This document shows positions 6,358 through 9,501 of a DNA stretch of 9,501 nucleotides, piece by piece. Origin of the DNA: Vampirovibrionales bacterium (lineage in GTDB: Bacteria > Cyanobacteriota > Vampirovibrionia > Vampirovibrionales > JAGQHJ01). Within the stretch, counting starts at the first letter, position 1, and each line of letters starts with the position of its first letter. The notes beneath the pieces were generated by a model. The model saw only the letters and a program-made list of their open reading frames with translations, was not told where the DNA came from and did no database searches. The stretch spans positions 1-9,501 of the forward strand of contig JANWKX010000136.1 in assembly GCA_025451145.1 (NCBI GenBank). The letters are read 5' to 3'. The translations under genes and the position numbers were made by a program.

Positions 6358-7314
6358 ATGAGAATTAATTATTTTGTCGCCGGTGGGTTTGTGGTTCTCA
6401 TTTTCTTAGTCATTATTTTTGTGACGACCGTGTTGCCGGCATCGACTTTTCGGCCCGTTCCAACACCTGCTGCCCATCAATACACGCCCAAGGAGCTGGC
6501 CGGTCGGAATATCTATCGCCGTGAAGGCTGTTTTTATTGCCATACTCAATTTGTTCGTTATCAAGATAGAGGCGGCGGAGAAATGGTTCTGGCGGGTGAT
6601 TACATGTTTGAAACCCCTCATCTGTTGGGAACAGAGCGCACCGGCCCTGATCTCTCCAATATTGGTGGGAAGTATGCCGATGAATGGCACAAAGCCCATC
6701 ACCGCAATCCACGTAAAATGAAGCCAGGTTCCATTATGCCGAGTTTCTCCTATCTTTCGGATAAGGAGATGGATGAGTTGGTGGCTTATCTTCAAACCTT
6801 GGGTGCCGGTCGGAAGCTTCCCGGATGGGTTGCACCTCCCCAGGAAATGCGTGATGAGTATGATGCGATTAAGTCTCACGTGAATGTGAATTCCAGTGCT
6901 GCGGCCAATGCCGGGCGAGGCATTTTTATGCAAAACTGTGCGGCTTGCCATGGTATACGCGGCTTGGGTAATGGTCCTATCAGTTTGACGATGGAGAAAA
7001 AGCCCGCAAACTTTACCCGCCCATTTTACAAAAATTATTCGGATGCCATGTGGTATTGGCGGGTCAAGGAAGGGGTTCCTGGAACTCGGATGCCTCGCTG
7101 GGGCCAAAGCTTGGGCAAGGAACAGATGCTCTATCTGGTGGCTTTCTTAAAAACCTTGCCTCAGGATTCTCAACCTGCGGGTGCTGAAATTCACAGTATT
7201 GAGCAGGTAGATGATCCCTTTGCCCTGGATACCAACTTTAAGACCATTGATAACATGATGAAAACCAGTGGCAATCCTTATGGTACCAGCCGTAACCTCG
7301 GAGAATCCCGTTAA
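6358..7314 (+). CDS. ccoO: CcoO-type membrane cytochrome c fused to a second cytochrome c domain
   Basis: Electron-donating subunit of the cbb3 oxidase. A single transmembrane helix (about 8-27) anchors a periplasmic region. Domain 1 (about 45-150) is CcoO-like: YRREGCFYCHTQF with haem motif C58-C61-H62, followed by ERTGPDLSNIGGKY, DEWHKAH and the axial M127 (SIMPSF). Classical CcoO stops near here, at about 200 residues. This protein continues to 318 with a second mono-haem domain (about 184-267): C194-C197-H198 (NCAACH) and axial M245 (TRMPRW). A linker around 155-183 and a roughly 50-residue polar tail complete it. AGAGG lies 10 nt before the ATG. The second domain resembles a CcoP-type haem domain, so the fusion may take over part of CcoP's job. 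The stop codon overlaps the next start by one base. Confidence 0.92.
   Translation: MRINYFVAGGFVVLIFLVIIFVTTVLPASTFRPVPTPAAHQYTPKELAGRNIYRREGCFYCHTQFVRYQDRGGGEMVLAGDYMFETPHLLGTERTGPDLSNIGGKYADEWHKAHHRNPRKMKPGSIMPSFSYLSDKEMDELVAYLQTLGAGRKLPGWVAPPQEMRDEYDAIKSHVNVNSSAAANAGRGIFMQNCAACHGIRGLGNGPISLTMEKKPANFTRPFYKNYSDAMWYWRVKEGVPGTRMPRWGQSLGKEQMLYLVAFLKTLPQDSQPAGAEIHSIEQVDDPFALDTNFKTIDNMMKTSGNPYGTSRNLGESR
7300..7303 (+). promoter_or_regulatory. Ribosome-binding site of the CcoS-like gene
   Basis: GGAG inside the end of ccoO lies 10 nt before the ATG at 7314. It supports translation of the short gene from the TAATG junction. Confidence 0.55.
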
Positions 7315-7484
7315 TGTGCCCCAATTGTTTTCCATCAACTGCGGGTCTTGCACCAGGCTATATCATTGCCCTGACCATTTGTGCCTTATTTTTTCTGGTG
7401 GCCATTGGGGTGATGTATATGGCCTCTCGCTCAGGGCATTTGGAAGACCTCGAGGATACCAAGTTCCGCATGTTAGATGATTAA
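7314..7484 (+). CDS. ccoS: CcoS-like cbb3 oxidase maturation protein with N-terminal CxxC
   Basis: A 56-residue protein starting in the TAATG overlap with ccoO. It has one transmembrane helix (about 14-36) and then a short acidic tail. The tail SGHLEDLEDTKFRMLDD closely follows the CcoS pattern, in which the helix is followed by SGQFDDL, an aromatic or basic stretch, and a terminal DD. In the purple bacterium where it was studied, CcoS is needed to fit the haem and copper cofactors into CcoN. This copy differs from the ones I know in its N-terminus, MCPNCF, which puts Cys2 and Cys5 in a CxxC just before the helix. The operon position strongly supports an oxidase-related role. The family call rests on the short tail motif, so it could instead be a small structural subunit (CcoQ-like). 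Confidence 0.72.
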   Translation: MCPNCFPSTAGLAPGYIIALTICALFFLVAIGVMYMASRSGHLEDLEDTKFRMLDD

Positions 7485-7487
7485 AAT

Positions 7488-7493
7488 AGGAGA
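7488..7493 (+). promoter_or_regulatory. Ribosome-binding site of the 56-residue anchor gene
   Basis: AGGAGA lies 8 nt before the ATG at 7502, a near-ideal Shine-Dalgarno. It argues that this short gene is genuinely translated. Confidence 0.7.
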
Positions 7494-7501
7494 GATGAGA
7501 T

Positions 7502-7672
7502 ATGACCGATCCCGTTGATAATCGACCTCCTTACCCGCAACCTGAAGACAAGCAGGCAGACTATGCGGAATTTGAAATTGGAAAACAACGAGTGCCGTGG
7601 TTTTTATGGGTATTCTTTGCCATTATCATAGCTTGGGCCTCGATTTCCTGGATTAAGTTTTTTGGTTATTAG
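7502..7672 (+). CDS. Small single-helix membrane protein, resembles the detached CcoP N-terminal anchor
   Basis: Fifty-six residues. A polar, Pro- and Asp-rich stretch (1-28) precedes one transmembrane helix (about 32-55) that starts at KQRVPWFLWVFF and ends at WIKFFGY. In CcoP/FixP the N-terminal helix is preceded by an acidic stretch and begins with a Pro-Trp-Trp-Leu-Trp motif. The similarity in layout and in the PWFLW motif suggests a free-standing version of that anchor. A CcoQ/subunit IV-like role is an alternative. It lies 17 nt after the CcoS-like gene and 11 nt before the diheme cytochrome gene, exactly where a ccoP gene would begin in a standard ccoNOQP operon. The homology is by eye only. 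Confidence 0.65.
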   Translation: MTDPVDNRPPYPQPEDKQADYAEFEIGKQRVPWFLWVFFAIIIAWASISWIKFFGY

Positions 7673-7683
7673 GTGAATGATTC

Positions 7684-8553
7684 ATGCGTAAGATGTTCAG
7701 TCAGTCTATTTTTATGAAGTCTATGCAGCTTGGCTTAGTCGGTTTGATGCTGCTTGCTCCACTAACAGGTTGTGTGGCCACTGAAAAGAAAGTTTCAACG
7801 AAGGCTTCATTATTGACCAGCGAGCCCGTGCTCGATCCGAAGTTGGTTAAGGAAGATTTTTCCTTTCCGTCTCAGCCGCCTCAGTTGAGTCAGGGGAAAG
7901 TGGTGTTTCAGCAAAATTGCGCCAGTTGTCACGGGGCCGGATTGTCTTACGATAAAGTCAAAGATCAGCGTCCTATTGATACCTTTTTGATGATCACCCG
8001 TGGTGATAAAGGCCATCCAAGCTTTCGTGGGTTGACACGTGATGAGCGTTGGCAGGCCATTTGGTATGCTCGCTATTTGGCCGGTGAAGCCGATATTAAG
8101 AATAAAGACATTGCGGCGATTTTTGGTTCCAACTGTGCGGTTTGTCATGGGGCTAAAGGTTTTGCTGATGGTCCTTTATACACAGGTCATGCTTCAGCAC
8201 ATGAATTGGGTATGGCTCCGGTCAAAGGTGCCTTTGATCCCCCACCAGCTAATTTCCATAGCTACTCTCGGATGTATAATCGTACGGATGATCAACTGGT
8301 CAAATTTATTACCGAAGGGGTGTACCCGTCGGCGATGCCTTCTTGGAAGGGCCGTGTTGATCGGGATAAAAATGTGGTGTTTGATGATGCTCTCATTCGC
8401 GATTTGGTGAAATATGTTCGCACCTTCTCTTATGAGAACGATTTACCGGAAGGTGAGTCACAAAAGCCTTCGGCTTCAGAAAAGCCCAGTAGTAAAATGC
8501 TCAGCGCACTGGAGCCTGGTCATGTTTCCAAGATGGAGAAGCCTTTAAGATGA
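7684..8553 (+). CDS. Diheme cytochrome c lipoprotein (CcoP- or cytochrome c1-like electron carrier)
   Basis: Exported, membrane-tethered electron carrier of 289 residues. The signal peptide ends in a good lipobox, LTGC, so C30 is probably lipidated. Haem domain 1 (about 67-137) has C79-C82-H83 (NCASCH). In place of the usual Met-Pro axial motif it shows HPSF, making H111 the candidate sixth ligand; the only Met in the domain is M103. Haem domain 2 (about 143-248) has C151-C154-H155 (NCAVCH) and the normal axial M218 (SAMPSW). A Ser/Lys/Pro-rich tail follows from 255. AGGTGA lies 7 nt before the ATG, and a later ATG at 7693 would shorten the signal peptide slightly. Its last codons overlap the Rieske start (ATGA). 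Its place between the oxidase and Rieske/cytochrome b genes suggests it links them, as cytochrome c1 or CcoP would. No symbol is certain. Confidence 0.88.
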   Translation: MRKMFSQSIFMKSMQLGLVGLMLLAPLTGCVATEKKVSTKASLLTSEPVLDPKLVKEDFSFPSQPPQLSQGKVVFQQNCASCHGAGLSYDKVKDQRPIDTFLMITRGDKGHPSFRGLTRDERWQAIWYARYLAGEADIKNKDIAAIFGSNCAVCHGAKGFADGPLYTGHASAHELGMAPVKGAFDPPPANFHSYSRMYNRTDDQLVKFITEGVYPSAMPSWKGRVDRDKNVVFDDALIRDLVKYVRTFSYENDLPEGESQKPSASEKPSSKMLSALEPGHVSKMEKPLR

Positions 8554-9164
8554 ATCGACGTTCATTTCTAAAATTGGTATTAAGTGTCCCACTATTAGGG
8601 GCGTTGGTTCTGTTTGTCTCTCCCCTGTTTCGATATTTAAAGCCTGTTGCAGGACCTTTTCCAGAAGGATTGGTCTCCAAGCCCTTATCGCCAATGCGGA
8701 TTAAAAATGTGACGTTTTCATTATCGGAGTTTCCAAAGCCTTGGGTGGTTCAAGAGTTTACCTATGAGCAAAAAAACCCTGAGTTTACCCGCCAAGGAGC
8801 TCAATTAAGTCGGATTCCGGGCTATGCGCTTCGCATCCCCGGGAATGGGCCGGATGATTATCAATTTGTTGTTTATAGTCGGATTTGTCCCCATATGGGA
8901 TGTATTTTTCGATATGTGGATGATCCCAATGTGGCGGCATCAGGGTTTAACTACCGTCCACCAAAAGGAACGCCGGTTTTTGCATGTCCTTGTCATTTAA
9001 GCGTGTATGATCCATTGCAAAAACAAGCGGTCGGTACTCAGGAGTTGAGCGGTAAAGTGGTCAGTGGTCCTGCTCCTCGGCCACCACGCTTTTTTACGTT
9101 TAATATTGATAAGGCTTCACAGACCCTTGTTATTACCAGTCTTGAGCAAGGAGGGATTTCGTAG
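8550..9164 (+). CDS. qcrA: Rieske [2Fe-2S] protein of a quinol:cytochrome c reductase, Tat-anchored
   Basis: Iron-sulfur subunit that takes the first electron from quinol at the outer site of the cytochrome b complex. It has 204 residues. NRRSFLK (2-8) followed by a hydrophobic helix (9-27) is a twin-arginine signal kept as a membrane anchor. The cluster ligands are C113 and H115 in CPHMGC and C146 and H149 in CPCHLS. C118 and C148 are the disulfide pair. S151 and Y153, which tune cluster potential through hydrogen bonds, are present, but the residue after H149 is Leu where Gly or Gln is usual. The spacer between the two ligand boxes is 27 residues. The Pro loop GPAPRPP is at 173-179. GGAG (8535-8538) precedes the ATG, and the stop is directly abutted by the next start. 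The symbol is functional shorthand; petC would be equally fair. Confidence 0.93.
   Translation: MNRRSFLKLVLSVPLLGALVLFVSPLFRYLKPVAGPFPEGLVSKPLSPMRIKNVTFSLSEFPKPWVVQEFTYEQKNPEFTRQGAQLSRIPGYALRIPGNGPDDYQFVVYSRICPHMGCIFRYVDDPNVAASGFNYRPPKGTPVFACPCHLSVYDPLQKQAVGTQELSGKVVSGPAPRPPRFFTFNIDKASQTLVITSLEQGGIS
9148..9154 (+). promoter_or_regulatory. Strong ribosome-binding site of the cytochrome b gene
   Basis: AAGGAGG inside the last codons of the Rieske gene lies 10 nt before the ATG at 9165. It is the strongest Shine-Dalgarno in the window and fixes the cytochrome b start. Confidence 0.75.
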
Positions 9165-9501
9165 ATGTCTTTAGGCCTCCCCGCGCCCATTAGTAATACG
9201 CTTGGCAAGGCGATTCATTATGTTTCAGATCGCTTTGGGAAGATGGATGTTTTTGACGAAACCAAGGCGGATCTTCAGGAGACCTCTCCTTGGTATCAAT
9301 TAGGAAGTATTGCTTACCTGTATTGGATAATTACGATAGTAACTGGTCTGCTACTGGTGGCCGTTTATCTGCCTACAACCTTTCAAGCCTATGATTCCAT
9401 TATTAAGATCAAGGAAGATTTGATTTACGGCCTCATCCGAGGGCTTCATAAGTATGGCGGCGATGCCATCATTATTGCTTCCACCCTCAAAGTCTACCGC
9501 A
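9165..9501 (+). CDS. qcrB: Cytochrome b of quinol:cytochrome c reductase, N-terminal 112 residues only
   Basis: Membrane subunit that binds two haems b and the quinol sites; the right edge cuts it after two predicted helices. After an N-terminal amphipathic region (about 1-40) comes helix A (about 46-70, ending LLLVAVYLPT), then AYDSI and LIYGLIRGLHKYGGDAIII, the classic entry to helix B. H95 is the ligand of the low-potential haem. The ligand of the high-potential haem should be a His 14 residues later; here that residue is K109 (TLKVYR, codon AAA). The surrounding L-x-x-x-R spacing of the family is kept, so the alignment looks sound. ATG directly follows the Rieske stop. Whether the protein is a full-length bc1-type or a split b6-type cytochrome b cannot be seen, and the symbol is provisional. 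Confidence 0.88.
   Translation, partial: MSLGLPAPISNTLGKAIHYVSDRFGKMDVFDETKADLQETSPWYQLGSIAYLYWIITIVTGLLLVAVYLPTTFQAYDSIIKIKEDLIYGLIRGLHKYGGDAIIIASTLKVYR

Noticed and set aside
6406..7107. A 233-codon open frame on the minus strand opposite ccoO
   Set aside because: It lies wholly antisense to a protein with two intact haem motifs. Its translation has no coherent domain, and no promoter or ribosome-binding site supports it.
8039..8410. Overlapping plus-strand open frame inside the diheme cytochrome gene
   Set aside because: It is an alternative frame of a gene with two CxxCH motifs; its translation has no domain or export signal.

Overview
The window reads as chromosomal DNA of a bacterium with a Gram-negative-style envelope. 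It encodes two candidate lipoproteins, a twin-arginine-anchored Rieske protein, and periplasmic c-type cytochromes. The combination of a C-family (cbb3) oxidase and a Rieske/cytochrome b complex in one transcription unit, with moderate GC, makes me suspect a non-photosynthetic relative of Cyanobacteria (Vampirovibrio/Melainabacteria-like). That placement is inference only; nothing here is a phylogenetic marker. I see no mobile element, RNA gene, CRISPR array or recent-transfer signature.

Layout. On the minus strand, positions 1-1168 hold N-acetylglucosamine-6-phosphate deacetylase (nagA), which runs off the left edge with only its last residues missing. A 113-bp divergent spacer with two extended -10 promoters separates it from a plus-strand pair: an unrecognised 368-residue protein with a disordered N-terminus and a coiled-coil C-terminus (1282-2388), and a CtpA-type S41 processing protease (2406-3713). 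The protease ends tail-to-tail, overlapping by 4 bp, with a lone minus-strand DppD/OppD-type peptide ABC transporter ATPase (3710-4699).

From 4882 to the right edge is one tightly packed plus-strand respiratory operon. It encodes CcoN (oxidase core), a CcoO fused to a second cytochrome c domain, a 56-residue CcoS-like protein with an N-terminal CxxC, a 56-residue single-helix protein resembling the detached CcoP membrane anchor, a diheme cytochrome c lipoprotein, a Rieske iron-sulfur protein, and the start of a cytochrome b. The two 56-residue genes are short and easily missed. Gene spacing ranges from a 4-nt overlap to 45 nt.

How it may work together (inference): quinol is oxidised by the Rieske/cytochrome b module. 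Electrons pass through the tethered c hemes (four CxxCH sites in two proteins) to the CcoN haem b3/CuB centre, where O2 is reduced. No separate cytochrome c1 or complete CcoP is encoded before the window ends, so the diheme lipoprotein and the fused CcoO are the candidates for bridging the two complexes.

The most striking single observation is in cytochrome b. The position expected to hold the helix-B histidine ligand of the high-potential haem b is a lysine (residue 109), 14 residues after the conserved His95. Two further candidate departures are a Gln in place of the usual Glu in the CcoN EGP motif, and a His in place of the axial Met in the first haem domain of the diheme lipoprotein.
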